DNA from: Siniperca chuatsi
Taxonomy: Eukaryota; Chordata; Actinopteri; Centrarchiformes; Sinipercidae
Assembly (NCBI RefSeq): GCF_020085105.1
Contig: NC_058052.1
Coordinates: 11,885,233-11,949,232, forward strand
Direction: 5' to 3'
DNA: 64,000 nucleotides
A program made the translations under genes and the position numbers. The notes under the pieces are model-generated. The model was not told the origin of the DNA and did not search any database. It was given only the letters and a program-made list of their open reading frames with translations. The stretch's first letter is position 1. Every line of letters begins with the position of its first letter. Shown one piece after another: positions 46,979 through 61,412 of the stretch.

Positions 46979-49559
46979 ATGTTTTTCATCAGGAAAAAAA
47001 CAGGGGGACCATTGACATGATGAGCTTTTCAAATAGCATTATAGAGTCTGCACACCAACACAGTTGTTTCCAATGAATTGGGCTGATTAGACCTGCGGGT
47101 TCAAGTTGGGTGGAGCTATGCTTGGTACAACAAACACCATGTCACCAGGCTCCATGTAAATAAGAATAATGAAGATGGGGGCACCCTGGGGTTAAGGCAT
47201 CGACCATGAACCGCAACCTCCACAGTTTGAGTCTGGCCTTTGTTGCATGCCACATCCCATCTCTCTATCCTCTCATTTCTCATCATCTCTCTACTGTGAA
47301 TGTCATCAAGTCATCAAAATACCCCAAAAATACATCAAAAGAATTATGATAATGAATAGTAAAGATGTCCTGCTCTAACAGCCATAACAAAACTACTAGA
47401 AGAGTGAGAGAAATGTGAATCAATCACGGTCTATCCATGACCACTTAGAGTCTATCGGGCACAATAAGGGGAAACACCTGTGTGGGTAGACCATGGGTGT
47501 TCAGAGGCTTTAAGAAAAAGTGAACAAAATCTAGTTTGTCTGGAAATGAGGGAAACACTTCACAAGATAAACAAAATCTTGAGCTACCAAGGAATGAATA
47601 AAGAGCAAACTAACTGCTAAGAAACAGTAAACAAGTAGTTCCTGAATTAAGGATTATAAAGCAGATCATTTTAATATGAGAACAGACTGCTAGATACCAG
47701 TAGTTCGTTCCTAGACATGTAAAGCTGCATACTGATGGCTTTTTTAATGAATCATATCTTATTATCTAAATTAGGGGCTAAATGGCACATAACCTACAAC
47801 CAATCATTACTTTCTTGTTATGTACACAATAGTTTCTATTTTTGTGCTCACTCAAGTAAAGTAACACATCATACTGACCTAACAGCACTTTAGAAGTCTG
47901 TTGTCATAATAAAGTTGCTCTGGTGTCTTGCCAAAATGTTATGTCTGTTGAAAAGTGAATCCCCTGCAAGAAAAGTTTACTTAAACCATTAAATATTGTA
48001 ACTTAGCACCCATGTGACTATCGGATGTAATGTAAAACATTGACATTTTGGAACTGCTGGAAGTCATATTTTCTGCACTTCCCTCCTGATATTTAGAACA
48101 TTTAAAATCTTAGCTACATTTGCAGTTTCAAGCTTTTGGTTTTACTTGAAAATCATCATCAGAAGTAGGTAGAGGCAGCTAGGAATCAACAGCTATTAAA
48201 TACCAGGCGTGCCAGCTGATTGCTCAGTTGCATCAATTAGGCTGATGATGTCACAGGCACACATCGAATAGGCCTTTTTCACAGAAGACATTTTGACATG
48301 TCACAGTAGGAAAAGCACAGGTGTAAATATTAAATGAATGATGGCTGAATTCCATTTAGCTCCTTCAGTTTCAGGGTCTTGGTATTGTGCAATGTCTGCT
48401 GTGTCAAAGGCCTCGATGCTCAGCTCCCTCCTGCTTCCAGTGTTTGTGCTAAGCCTGACTAATCACATCCTTGACCCCTCTACCTACTGAACACACAGAA
48501 ATGAAGTATTGACATGAGACCTTCTCATCTAAATCCTGCAAACAAAAAAGCAAACAAACGTTGGTGTTTTCATGATTCAACATGCAGATTCCCAAAATCC
48601 CAAGTAATTTAATATGCTATATAGATATAGTTTTTCAGACACAATCAATTAATTATTACTTGTAGACTTGTTCCTTTCTTGTTCCTTGGTAACTACTTAG
48701 GACCTTATTGTAAAGCAACAGAATAGATAATATGGCAAAAATCAAAGCCCGACTTTGCATCAAAGAACAGAACAGATGAAAAAAAGGTAATGATGTTGAG
48801 ACACAAGCAGCATGTGCTTCAATACCACATAACGCTCTCAGTCATACAGAAGCCTTTAACACAAAGAAGTCCATCCAACCAGCTGTCACTGAATAAAACT
48901 GTAATTGCCTGGCACAAAGAACGAGAGGAAACCACCTTCACTTTAAGCACCCTAATCTTGTTGTATTTATTCTCAGATGCTGTTGAATTTTGTCCTCTGC
49001 TGTGTTTTACATGACATTTACATGGATTGTGCAGATATATGTGGACCAGAGGTTATTTTGCTGATTTTTTAAGGACCTTGTGTGATGAAAGGCAAAGTGA
49101 ATGGCTTTATTCATTGTGCACACGGTTTGTTGGAAAGGCTTTTAAAGCAGGAGAACTATTTTAGCCGATGACGATCAACACCACCAATTCTTGCATCAGA
49201 CACTACATTTATTTACTTGTCTTATTGTCATTCTTTTGTCTTTCAATTCTAGGCAATGTCATTAATTCAATATTCACTTCTTGTCTAAAGCCTATGACAC
49301 ATGCACATGCAATGTGAATGGCCACATTTGCCAACAAATATGATGAATTGTGAACAGTGTGTTTTCCATGCTGTAAACCCTGTGTAAGCCAGATGCAGAA
49401 TTACTGGCCTGAATTAACTTCATTTTCTGTCCCTTGTTGTCACTGTAAAAAAAATGTCGTGGACAAATATATTTGATTGCAATGCATCAATGACACACAA
49501 ACATAAATATGTCATCTAAGAGACACAGTCCAGCAACCTGCAGCATTGCTTACATGATT
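46979..49559. other. Intergenic DNA; a possible repeat remnant at 48265-48480
   Basis: No gene found. The stretch from about 48265 (TTTCACAGAAGACATTTTGA, CATGTCACAGTAGGAAAAGC, ACAGGTG) to 48480 resembles a fish interspersed sequence, but I am not certain of this. The remainder is AT-rich and featureless to the eye. Confidence 0.4.
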
Positions 49560-50400
49560 GTCTTGTCTGTTTCTCTCAGACGTGCTGCAGCAGGATGCTC
49601 AAATGGCTGCAGCCACACAGCTGGGCCTGCTGGTGGTCAGCTATAGTTAAGTGGCTCAGGCAGCAATCAAGCAGCTGCAGAATGGACCAATACACACAAC
49701 GGATGAAGAGCTGGCAGTCCCCTGCTTCCGATTCACTGTCGGTTGCTGTGGAGTCATCCATCCAGCAAATCTGTTCCCCCCCTAATTAAGTTGAAAAGGG
49801 GGAGTGAGAGGGTCATTAAGCACTTATTTATTTGGCAAACCACTGGTACAGAACAGCAATTGTATTCCTCTCACCGGGTCATATAATTGGTCTGAACAAT
49901 GATAAGCTTAGTGCCATGCAGAGTGATGGGCAAGGGCACTTGGGGGTGCTGTAAATTGTGCTGGGCCTGTGGCACACAAACTTTGATCATTACACACTCA
50001 GCGGGGAACAGCGCTGATGAATACCCGTATTGACCTCAAAACTGCCGAACGCATTTTGGGAGCTGCTGCTGAAGTCAGCTCACACATAATACTTTATTGC
50101 TGGAAATGAAAAGAGGATAGGTGTGCTGTGAGGAGCGGTGCTACCAAGTGCGATTACATCACAAACAAGAAAAAAAAGGAGAGGATTCAATTTGGGAAGA
50201 AGTGTATCACACGGGTAGAGTGGCCCTTGTGCTTGTCAGAGATTGGGAGAGGGGAGCGTTAATCATGGCACACAACCCGCATCTCCAGGGCCCCAGCTTT
50301 AGCTGTTTGAGCATTCTGCAAACTGAAATACAGTCGGTGTCAGAGAAAAGGTCAATGACATTGTTAGGAGGCCATGTGAGGACACTGAACAGGTGATCTT
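49560..50400. other. Repeat-poor, GC-balanced noncoding block (candidate conserved element)
   Basis: Unlike its flanks this block has few A/T runs and no simple repeat. It contains CCCTAATTAAG and ATAATTGGTC, homeodomain-type sites. Open frames on both strands (49576-49789, 50121-50410) lack any familiar domain. Conservation cannot be judged from one sequence. Confidence 0.3.
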
Positions 50401-53400
50401 TATTTGACAAATATATAAGACACCATGCTCCTCTGCACTCTGTTCAGAAAACGATCAGCCAGTCCTTCGGGTCAGAACATTCACACAAACCAAGTCACAA
50501 ATGATGACATTTATTCTATTTGTAGAAATGCATTATCGTATAATCGGTTAATTTGGTTATAATCCTCAAGAAAAAAAAAAACACAACTTTTTGCACTATT
50601 TGACTCATCACTTTAAGTTACAATGACTAGATTTTCCAGTTTCATTTAGTGTTTTTCCAAATTCATTTAAGTTAAATACTTAAGTTGATAAAACTCGAAA
50701 TGTGTCTTGTTCACTAATAAACACGCAATTAAAATTTTACTTAAAGTGACATAACAGCAATAAAACATACATTGTTTGTTGCTGACATATACTTCAAAAA
50801 CATCTGATGTAGTCTACCATTTCCATCCTTAGAAATCATAGTTTTACACATTTTGTCAGGGCAGGCAAGCCCTACACTTGGAAGCATTTTTTGAGATTTA
50901 AAATTTTGGGTGTCAGCTCACCTCTACCCAGGTTAATGCAAACAGAGCATGATGCTGATTAGCATATGTTAAGTCTGATACTGGCCATGTATCGTAATGC
51001 TCAAGTGTTATCTTAACTTTGCTTACCTTAAATAATCATTGTTTTAATTGCCAGCATAAATAATTAATATTTTATTTTCATGACACATCATAAATCTTGA
51101 TGATTATCTCTGTTCTGTCATAGCTAACTAGTGTTATCTGATACAGCAGGATTTTGCATAGCTGCTGCAGATTACTACATCATCCACACCAAAACTGCAA
51201 TCACTCCTCCCAGCAGGTTGCAGGTACCTTTCTGCCCAGAAAAGCAAACAAGTTCAACATTGTCCAACAAGTCATCTGGACTATCAATGAAAACAATTCC
51301 AGCATGACATGTTGGTCCTCCAAACTATGGAGAACTCAAATCACATGAGGGTAGATTATACTAATAATGTCTTGTGCGACAGAGATGTGTGTCTTTAAGG
51401 CTGATTAAGTTAAATTCCAAATACCCAACAGCTCTTGAGCAGAGCACAGAAGCATCCCTCCCATATTCAGTGTGGTTCAGATTTGTGAGGATCCTGGTTG
51501 TTTCTTTAGTGCACATGTGAGGTGTTTTTGTTCTCGAGTCAAGACAAAAATAATTGATAGGATGAAAGAAATTTAGAGTTCCTCAGTGTCCACTGGGCAA
51601 CCGTTACATCAAAACCACGTTGAACACATATCCTAATTCTTAGCGAATTTTTGTGAGCAGATTTAAAATATTGAAGAGAAATTGAGTTTTTATTGATGTG
51701 TGTTTGTTTTCAACATTCATCTGAAATCATCCATTACATATTTTGAAGAGCTTTTGACAGAGATAGATTTTTCTATGGAACCTGACAACATTATGAAGAA
51801 CATTTTTTATGAATTTACATATAAATCAGAACAATTAGTTACAGATGAGAAAAATCTCTGTGTATCGTCATTTTCTGACTGAAACAGTATAGTATGTTTT
51901 TCGTGATGTGGAATGTAGGAGCCTAATCCTGTACTTACCTCAGTGTTGCTGCTGTGGAAGTCAGTCTCTCAGGTGTTTATAAACTGGCTTCGCATCCATT
52001 CTTATATAGTTAGAGATTTAGTGTTGAATGAGAGATCACTTTATAATCAGGTACAATACAAAACAGTGATTTTCAACCCACTCTTCAGCACAACAGACAG
52101 CTGTTGTGGGATCAATGTGCAACATCATCATTATCAAAGATGAGGAACTAACGGCAGTCACTCGTCCACAGAGGAGCGTGGTAGTGCTGCAATCAATCCT
52201 AATTGGGCGAGATGTGGAGATGAGAGGGGTGTCGCCGCTTCTGCTATTTAAGGGGGTCAAGTGTCATCGATCGTAGGTTTCCACGGAGAAGCTGACTTGT
52301 CATCGATAAGACGGATTAAGCTCTCAGTGCCAGCACATGTTTCTCCACTGCCCATCATATCTTCACATCCTGTCTGCAGCGTCTGCTCTATGACTCACTG
52401 TCCCATGGGTTTTCTTCGTGGGTCCACTGCTCCTGTGGCATGAGTTGCTCACTGAAGGAAGTATATGAGTGGAATCTGACATAGTTTCAGTGGGAGGATG
52501 GAATGTATTTACACTAATATATGTAGAAAAAAAGTTAGTTGCTGTTTGTTCATTTAGGCTATGTATAGAGAAACTTCATCATCCTTAAATACTGATTTTA
52601 TTTTCCAAATTAAGCATAATTCATAGAGATGTCCTCTTCTCATATATGTGATAATCATCATAAAATAATTCTTAATGCTGCACTAATCAATATTTTTATA
52701 TGCAATGTGACAGGAGTGTTGCCAGTGATGAATCCACTGATAATAATCACTCGACTTGACAGTTCCCCTCAGCTCTACAGCGCGTTTTATCTTCTTGTTT
52801 TGGTTTTTACGGCCCACAACGAGCTACTATTTTTTATGCGGTCTCACTGCTCTTCATCAGTCTCTCTTTTGATCTTTAAAATATGCGGTGCACTGGCAAA
52901 TCTAAGAGCTGCTTTTGCTGCTATGTATAACTTTTAAAAATTCACTCCTCCATTCCTAAATAACATTCTACCTAAACCAAATGGCTTATTATTTCTATCT
53001 TCGAGTCTTGCTGACTGTTGTTTAGGCCCTAATGTTTGGAAAGTTTGCTGCTCTGAAACAAAACATTCACAGGTTAAATTGGCTTTTCCACCAGCAATGA
53101 CTTTATAAAGCACCACTATTCTGAAATGAACCATGCTGTGGAGAGGTGGGAATTGGTGTAGGCAAAACACAGAGCAGTTGGATATGGATATGTGAATTCG
53201 GCAAACAGCTACTCTCCTCATGAAATACTGGCATATATCCAGACATACAATAAAACACTGTAGACTCCAGGGCCCTTTCGCAGTTCTCTGTGTATTCTCA
53301 CTTTCATCTTGCTCAAATATATACACTATATGGACAGATTAAAGTCTCTCAGGCCTTAATCTCTCATATTTTTATGATAACATATTAAATCCAGAGAGAT

Positions 53401-55610
53401 ATGTTTGCTCCAGGTAGAGTTTTTCTGACAGATGTTTGCACATCCAATAACTGCACTTCAATGTTGAAACCGGCCTATTTTCTTTACATGTTGAGCTTTC
53501 TTTTTGATAGCTTATAAATCCCCCCAATTAGTGCAGCAGAGAGCCTGTGGAGGAGCAGGTTTAGCTTTTTTTAAGGGAAGGATATCTCACAGGAAACCAC
53601 CTTGGTATTCAGATTTCCAGCATAATCATTACACCATGTGCTTTGCTCAAGCAGAAATTGTCAATGGATGGCAGATTGTGCATACATAGTTTGGGTTTTT
53701 ATTAATGTATGTGTACTTGCTCTTTTGCATGTGTAGTGCTAGAGTACAATTTGATGCAGATGTAAGTTGACTTAATGCATAATTGCACTGTTGGATTTGC
53801 AATTGCTATTCTAAATAACGAATTATATAAAAAAATTACCTGTATTTCAATATTTGCATGTTTTATGATGATAAATTGCAGTCTTTCCTGTAGAGCATTC
53901 ATTTAGTATGTTAGTCAACCACATTTGCTGTTTCTGCTTCTACCTGCCACCATCAAGCTTTGGTCCGTTTATTTTACCTTTTTTTTATAAGGTTAATTTT
54001 GTGATGTTCACATCATGACCAGCAGATGTCAGAAGTGTTCCTCAAAACCTGGGTGTTCCTCTCAGCACTGAGATCCCATTATTGTCATCAAGCTTGCCCA
54101 TCCTTGCCCATTTCCCATGCAGTATGAATGTTCAGTCACATAATACAAGCACAACACAAGGATTGGCTTTTTTGTGAATGCTGTCAGGTGTGTAAATAAC
54201 TCGTTTAAATAAGGAGCTTCTCATTGTATCTGTGTGTGTGGTGGTGGTAATTTAGTAATTAATGGAGAATGGGTGCAGAACAAAGTGGGTGCAGATACAT
54301 GTAGTACTCCAGCTGTGCACCAGATAAAGAGGCAGATGAGGTAAAAGAATCTGCAATGGAGGAATAGTCCAAAGATCTACTGGACAGACAAAGAAGAGAG
54401 CAGTCAAGAATAAGGGCAGATTCTGGCAGCGGCAGATAGACAAGCAGGTGGACAGACAAATAGACTGGAGCATACAAATAAACCCAGGTACCTGTACTGT
54501 ATGGATAATCACATGGTTTTAGAGATGAAAGCAGAAACAATGCAAATAGCCCTCACTTTCAGCAGTTACCATGACGACCAACCACCTGAACTTGGAGGTA
54601 AGTCCCAGGAGAGGTCTGCAGAAGGGGGAGGCGGGACAAGTGAGGTGTGTGTGTCCTGGTTTCACAGTTTTCCAAGTCCTCTGTGTGTCTCCTCACTACA
54701 CACAAGTCGTCCCAGTGTTGTGGAATGGCGGCTCAACAACTGAGGAGCTGGAAACCACTAACAGAAAAATTCAATATCAAACCTGCTCCGAGTTTTAATT
54801 GCCCCCCCCCCAAAAAAAATGTTTATTTAATAAAAGCCTCTACCTTCTTGGGCTCTCTCGCCCTTGTCAACTCACCGCCCCACCTCTCCATGTGCTGCAC
54901 ATGTAATGGATTCTCTTTGATATGGCTGAACTCGAGTTGCCCTAACCCATAATGTGATCAGGTATCCACTCTGAACCTCAGACTGCCTGCATTTGAAGGC
55001 TGTCTAATGCCGTGGGTGGTGGCAAATGCAGCAGAATTTCTCACTTTCAGGGAATTGGTTTACAACTACTGATTTTTTTAAAAACGGAAAGCTCACACAG
55101 TCAGTGTTGCACCAGGAGAACAGCCTCTATCAGAAGGTACACAGAACCAGAAAAGACTTTACATTTGGTGTTGTTTACTGTTTGTGTTGATGGCCACAGA
55201 GGAAGTCTATTCTCAGACAAAGCAAAATTTATCATTTCTGAGCACAGGCAAAACTGTCTGTTGTGCAAAATGTGTCTTTTAAACCTTCTAGACAATAACA
55301 TAAACTAGAAGATTATTGTGTTTTATTGGAGGATATAACAAAGCAAATAATAAAAACTGTATTAGAAACAAATGGGACATTATAGCCTGTATTTTAGATT
55401 CATATCTTTTATATGGTATTAAGATTATAGTTTATAAAGTTAATGGCCATGTAAACAGGGTTCCCTCCTCTCTCCTCACTCATTCATGTGGCCACACACT
55501 TAAAAACACTGTGATAATATACAAATACTTAAAAGTGAGTGCACTATCACTACATGAACTACTGTACATCTTCTCACTGGCAGCGGATCTCATGCAAAAT
55601 GAGAATTTGT
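50401..55610. other. Intergenic DNA, no gene seen
   Basis: No exon set could be built. A GC-balanced segment at 52140-52460 has no repeat features and two TCATCGAT motifs about 35 bases apart. Around 54600 a good donor-like site (CTTGGAGGTAAGTC) follows a short open frame, but no partner exon with conserved protein was found, so at most this could be an untranslated transcript. Confidence 0.5.
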
Positions 55611-56200
55611 ATTTTTAGGCATGGCAATTAATTTCCAGGCTGCACCTATCGTTATGAAGCTAAATTTTAATTACTCATTTCAGGGCAGTTATGGTTGGAG
55701 CCCCAGCACACTAAAGATAATTTGCCTTTTCGTTAATCTTGGGGGGGTTACAGCAGCTATAGAGGCAAGTGCAGGCGATTTTTGTGACAATAAGACCATA
55801 ATTATGTGTGGGGACGCAGCCAAGCGCAACATGGCCCGATGTCATTAACTTGCAACCCACCTCAGACTGAAAGGGGCTTGGGGGGGGGTTGCCATTATTT
55901 TCTGTTATTCTGAGAGGAACACAAATCCAAATGAGCACAGATAAAAAAAAACACATAACTAAGCTTGATGCCACAGGCTTAGCCAGCTGTTTGACATTCA
56001 GCAGTTAAACCTTGCTGTAGTGAAAAGACTGGGGTCACAGGGATAATATTGCTTGAAGAACAACGTGAAATTTCATTAGGTCTGTTAATGCCTCCCTGAC
56101 ATTAGTGATAAATCCTCGGCTGCTTGCTAATGGGTGCTAAGGAAGCGGATATCTACGGCCTGTGGTAACTGTACCATGTCCGATGGCAGGTAGTCGAGGG
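55611..56200. other. Noncoding block rich in TAAT motifs (candidate conserved element)
   Basis: TAAT/ATTA cores cluster (GGCAATTAATTTCC, TTTTAATTACTC, CGTTAATCTT, GTCATTAAC, TTCATTAGG, TGTTAATGCC) in sequence free of simple repeats apart from three G-runs. It resembles developmental noncoding elements in base character only. Confidence 0.3.
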
Positions 56201-59200
56201 ATTTGGCTTGAATTCAGAGCTGTGTGCAACAGAAACATGTTGCTGCACACAGTATGCAACTTTGACAGCTCCGCCTTATCAGGAAACAAGATACTGAGGC
56301 AATGCGACTTTCTTCAGGCTCCTTTCTTACACACTGCTATGTTATTACTACACTGCATCCTAAACAGTGTAAAACACATCTACATATTCAGTTTGAGCAA
56401 GAAAACATTATATCCTACAATGACGTGCCTACATTTAATCGTGCTGCTGTTACTGTGTTCCAGGATGCAGGAAGGGTCGTGTTGTACAGTATTCATGACA
56501 GACATTTTTGGTTTAAGGATGAATATTTCATGGCCTGATGGACTGGGATCCAGCCTGAGATGCTGTTGGCAGTGGATACCATTCATACTATCACGCTGCC
56601 TTGATACGTCTCCTCCCCTTGAAATGTCAGTGTGAAGTGATCTGAGATTTTGTCGATGTTTCCTGAAAAGGAAAACTAAGAAATCGAAACAGGGAGAGGC
56701 AGAGTGATTGTCTTACCAATAAGTGCTGATACATATTTTAATCCAATACATGTTTCAGACGTCAAGGGCAGTGGCAGTCATGCTGTAAGGCGGTTGGGGA
56801 GTGTCTAACGCCACTCTCACTGTTTGAGCTCCTGGTGGGCTTTTCCTTACGCTGCGCTGGTCATCTGTGGAACAGAGGAGGAGTATCCAACAGACAGGCA
56901 GGGCTCACCTCCTCCAGCACCCTGCCGAGCTGCTGCTCTGGAAACACCAGTCTGCAGGGGTGGAGCTGGGTGTCACTGACATATATCATAACAAGTGTCC
57001 GAGGCCGTCTATTACCTGGACCTCAGGGTTTTACCTTGCTTTGTCATCTCTCTGAAGCATTTCTTCCCTTTCCACTCTTTACTCCACTTCACAAACTGGA
57101 GCTGCTGAGGAGCTAGAAAACCGCCAGACTGCAGACTACAGCTGAATGAAGGAGAACACAAGGAGAGGGTTGGTAATTATTGGCTTAATTAGACCTACAG
57201 GCAGTCCAGATTGAAAGATATGCCAGAGTGATGATACTGATGCACAGGTGTGAGGAGGCCAGTGAAGCATATACGCACCTGAAAACCACAGTTTTATAGT
57301 TTTAAACGTCTACTGTTCAGGTTCACAGAGCTTCTGCCTTCCCTGTAAGGAGGGCACAAGAGAATATTATTATTCTTTTTGTAAAATTAATGGAGCATCA
57401 GTTTCTCAATGGGAAAATAAATGGAGCATTTGAACGCTGACCCATGTTGCTGAAGTAAACAGCATTATGAACAAGTAACCAACTGAAATGTCTAGAAGGA
57501 GTTGTTTTTCTTTTCTCAAAGCAGTAATGCATGTCAAATGTTAGATGATGAATGGGGGATTTAAATGTGTCTTTGGTAGGATCTTGTTTGTATTTATATA
57601 AATAAATATACATATCTACTCACTTCATTGTATTTATCCTTACTATCATCATTTTAATCACTATTTATTTATATAATTTTCTATGGGGAGAGGGGGGCTT
57701 GGAAGGGAGGCAACGTGAACCTGGGAGGGCCTTGATGAGTGGAAAATACTAAATATAATTTTTCTAAACTTTCACTGTCACAATCCTATTAATTGACATT
57801 TTCAATAACAATGTGGAAAATAATGTAAAAGGGCAAACTAATTTCAGAATACATAAAAATACTCAGGACTCAATATTTGCATGCATATAGTTGCATACTG
57901 CAAAATGCTGTTTTATGGCTGTGCAGTTTCTACTGTGAAACAGTACAGTAAAATAGGGGTTAAAACTTGTATGACAGCGTTGCTGAAAGCCAAACAACTG
58001 CAGTGCCTACCCTGCCTACTGACTGTTTGATATGACTAAAAAAATTGGACTTCAGATCCTATTTAGATCAAAAAGTATTTGACAATGAAATGATAAAAGG
58101 TAAGGCGATAGTGCTGCAGATGAGGACATCTCCAGCAGCAAGGTGAATTTAGAGACTCCCCTTTAACCACAAACATCCGAATTTAAGGTGCTTTTGTTGT
58201 ACCTCTGTCTATCTTTGAGCAGCTTCAGGGCTGCTGTTCTAAAGTCGACCCTGGAATCTGACCTTAGGGTGCGGAGGGAAGCAAATAGAAGATTTTCCCC
58301 ACAGAGATCAATTAAGTGTTACATTATTAAATAAATTAAATGTTGCCAGTTTTCACTGCAGGTATATCAACCTGTAGTGGACAAATTGACTCTTGTGTAA
58401 AGGAAGTCAGCATGGTTAAAGGCAAATTAAATGGGTTGAGCAGCAGTAATCAAACACTTGATGTAAGACTGCGTGCAGCTTTGACTTTAGATTAAATCTT
58501 GGTAAGTGTATAATTGCACACAGTCACTATCATTATAATGACTAATGATATGTAATGTTTGCACTGGAGTAACAAGTGTTCAATAACTTGTTTAAGGTTT
58601 TCTATTAAATCATTATAAATTATATTTACCTTTACTTTGCTTTTTATTTTAGTTGAAAAGTCAGTCAGTCAGTCTTCAATTATCGTTTGTGTCTTTACTT
58701 TGAACTTAAAGTAATACTTTATATAAAAAAAAAAATCTTGCAAAACATACAGTATATAATAAAACAATCTGTGATTATTTTATAGGGCTAAAAAATTGCA
58801 GCGGGTAAACTGACCAATAGGCAGAAGAGACCAGTGCTCCAAAGATGAATAATTGCCTATAGTTCTCAAATACAGTCCAACAAATATCTACTTTCATTTC
58901 ACGTGATGGTGAGGTTAAGGTAATGTGTTTGTCTGTTGTTGCTTTTCTACTACATGAGCAGTAGAAACAACCACAACAATAGTGTGGATAATGCGGAGAT
59001 AGTATTGTGGACCTTATCTGGCCCTTAAAAAATAACAAAAGGTTTTATTTGGACCTCCGTAAATCTTTGATCCAGGAAACCTCCACACCAGCTTCGCCCT
59101 AACTAGACACTTTCTGAAAGACGGCAAATAGTTTTTGAAGCTTCTTTGATGTAGATGACAACTTGAAATCCTTAATAAGGAGGTTAGTTTTGCTCTGATT

Positions 59201-61190
59201 GCAGCAGCTACCCTTGAATTGAGCAATTGTGTATCACTTTTCACCACCACAATAGATTAACTGGACACCAACTGCTGCCATTTGAATGCAGGTTATTTTC
59301 TAGCTCATTAAGCATATTGATACCATCAAACAAATGGTAGATTTTAAGGAGGAACAGAAATGCACCCTGCTAAGAGCTTTCAATAAAAGTTTTCTGGTAT
59401 GGCTTCTGTGCATCAAGGAAACTGTTTAATAATTATCTAAATAAAGGGAGAGAAATTGCACTAAATACACTAATCCTTTGTTTTATGTTAAATGTCATGT
59501 TAATATCAGACACATTACAGTAATCATGTTCCAAACATGTCCTTATGAATGGATTATAAAGTGGATATTATTTAGCATATATCAAAGAAGAAATTGTTAC
59601 AATATTTCTTTCACACGATTGAGTTCCTAGGTTGCTACGGTTTGTATTAGTACTATTAGAGTGGCAGAAGCTGGACATTTTAACCATTTATCTATTACTA
59701 TAGCTAACTGTTTCAACAGTTTATCAATTAGCTAACTATTTCAACTGTTTATTGATTAATTTTAGCAAACTATTTCTGTCTTGAATTAAGCTTTTCAATG
59801 TAGCTACCATAAGCAGAAGTACCCCCTGAAGTACAAGCACCCCTGTTTGGAATCACTGCATTATGATATCTTGTTGGAGGAGTAGCTGTAGCTGTTACTA
59901 ATTATGAGCATCAGTAATATACAGTATATTTCTATGAATATTAAATACAAGATTATACTTACATCTACCAGTTCTAACCCCACCAATATGTAGTTCATAG
60001 GGCAGAAGCTAATGTTGTATTTGAGGATTAAAGAGATGAGTTCCCACATCAGTTGGCAATATATATTGTTGGGATCAGACATTAGTGTCCGATGTTTGCA
60101 TTCCCAAATTGTACTACTTCCTGTCTCCTCTGAGAGAAAGGTGTTGGGTCAGATCCTAATTTAGAACAATAAATTTAGGCCCTTAGCTGCTGGGGGAAGC
60201 ACTGTCTCGGCAAGATTGATTTTATCGCGTCAGCCCTGAAGTGTGTGGGGGAACAAAGGGTGTTGTAGGGCCTCTCAGCCTCCACCGGGATTTGAAATGG
60301 CTCTTACCATCTGCTGAAAACAATACAAGTCAATACATCCCAAAGCATCATGTAGGGCCTCCTCATATTCTTCTCTGACTGACTGGAAAGGTCACAGGCA
60401 GCATCAAGAATAAGCAGCCAATCAACATGCATGCCTTTACAGAATGCCAATATCTCATCAGCTCTTTTAATAAATCACGCTGGCATTAGCTCTCACTTGC
60501 TTGAATAACCTGAGCAAAACAACGCTTTTTAGAAAGAAAACTAACTAAAGACTTGCTTGTATCCAATCACCTAAAATAGAAAGGTTGTTGAGCAACCTAT
60601 AGTGTACGTATTGAGCAATATAACAAAATATAACCACATAAATAAACTATAGGTTTTAAAAGTCACCATCATGTCAACCCCAGTGTTTTTGTCTCAAGGG
60701 ACACTGCAGTATAGTGAAGACAAGACTGAGTTTGACAATGTGTTTTCTGACACATTATATATGAATAAATAAATTATGAGAATGTCTGCTTCAGACCTGA
60801 GATCTCTGTTTTCACTGAATAATCTCACATCATAGAAATAAAATGTGAATTCTATTTAAGTGTATTGTATGTGAGTATTTTTGCTCTTGCGCAATTCAGA
60901 ATCCTTGAAGTGGAACAGGAATTTGAGAGTTCAGTACTGATTGCTGATATCGATATTATTGATTCTTAATACAAACATTGAGTGGCTTAGAGATTCATGT
61001 GAGACAAGTTGATTCACTTAAGCAAAGAGCAGCTCATTATTGCAAAGTCTCTTATGACAAAAACAGAGATTCAGAATATTTTATTATCCCATATGGCAGA
61101 AAACTAAAGCTCTGCCCTGTTTGGAAATTTGACATTATTTATTCACCAGGATATTCAGATGTCTTTGTTGCCTGTGCCACCAACACAAAA
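56201..61190. other. Intergenic DNA with repeat remnants
   Basis: No gene found. At 59640-59875 near-duplicate units of about 28 bases (TAGCTAACTGTTTCAACAGT and TAGCTAACTATTTCAACTGT starts) lead into AGTACCCCCTGAAGTAC and GGAATCACTGCATTA, which resembles a degraded common teleost repeat. The segment 60120-60500 is GC-balanced and unexplained. Confidence 0.45.
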
Positions 61191-61219
61191 ACAAAAGTAA
61201 ACAAAACTTGCATACATGT

Positions 61220-61412
61220 GTAGGTTAATTGATAACTCTAAATTGCCCGTATTGAATGGTTGTCTGTCCTTGTCTGTGTCTGTGTTAGCCCTGCGACGAG
61301 TTGGCCACTGTCCAGGGTGTACCCTGCCTAAGGCCCAGAGTCACTGGGATAGGCTCCAGTCACCCGCGACCCCTAACGGGACCAAGCGGTAGAAAATGGA
61401 TGGATGGATGGA
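61220..61412 (+). mobile_element. LINE (L2-like) 3' tail or related SINE
   Basis: TTAATTGATAACTCTAAATT, TGAATGGTTGTCTGTC, AGCCCTGCGACGAGTTGGCC, CAGGGTGTACCCTGCC, GGGATAGGCTCCAGTCACCC and AAGCGGTAGAAAATGG, ending in (GGAT)n, form the standard 3' end shared by many fish L2-clade LINEs and the SINEs they mobilise. It is 5'-truncated, with no reverse-transcriptase coding part. Confidence 0.85.

Noticed and set aside
50121-50396. 91-codon frame in the repeat-poor block
   Set aside because: No recognisable family; frames on the opposite strand are equally open. The block is better treated as possible noncoding element.
54501-54743. Possible exon ending in CTTGGAG|GTAAGT
   Set aside because: A single good donor without a matching acceptor, partner exon or conserved protein.
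56162-56635. 157-codon plus-strand frame, the longest in the gene-empty region
   Set aside because: No domain, signal or splice context; the composition looks random and it starts on a common ATG in noncoding DNA.
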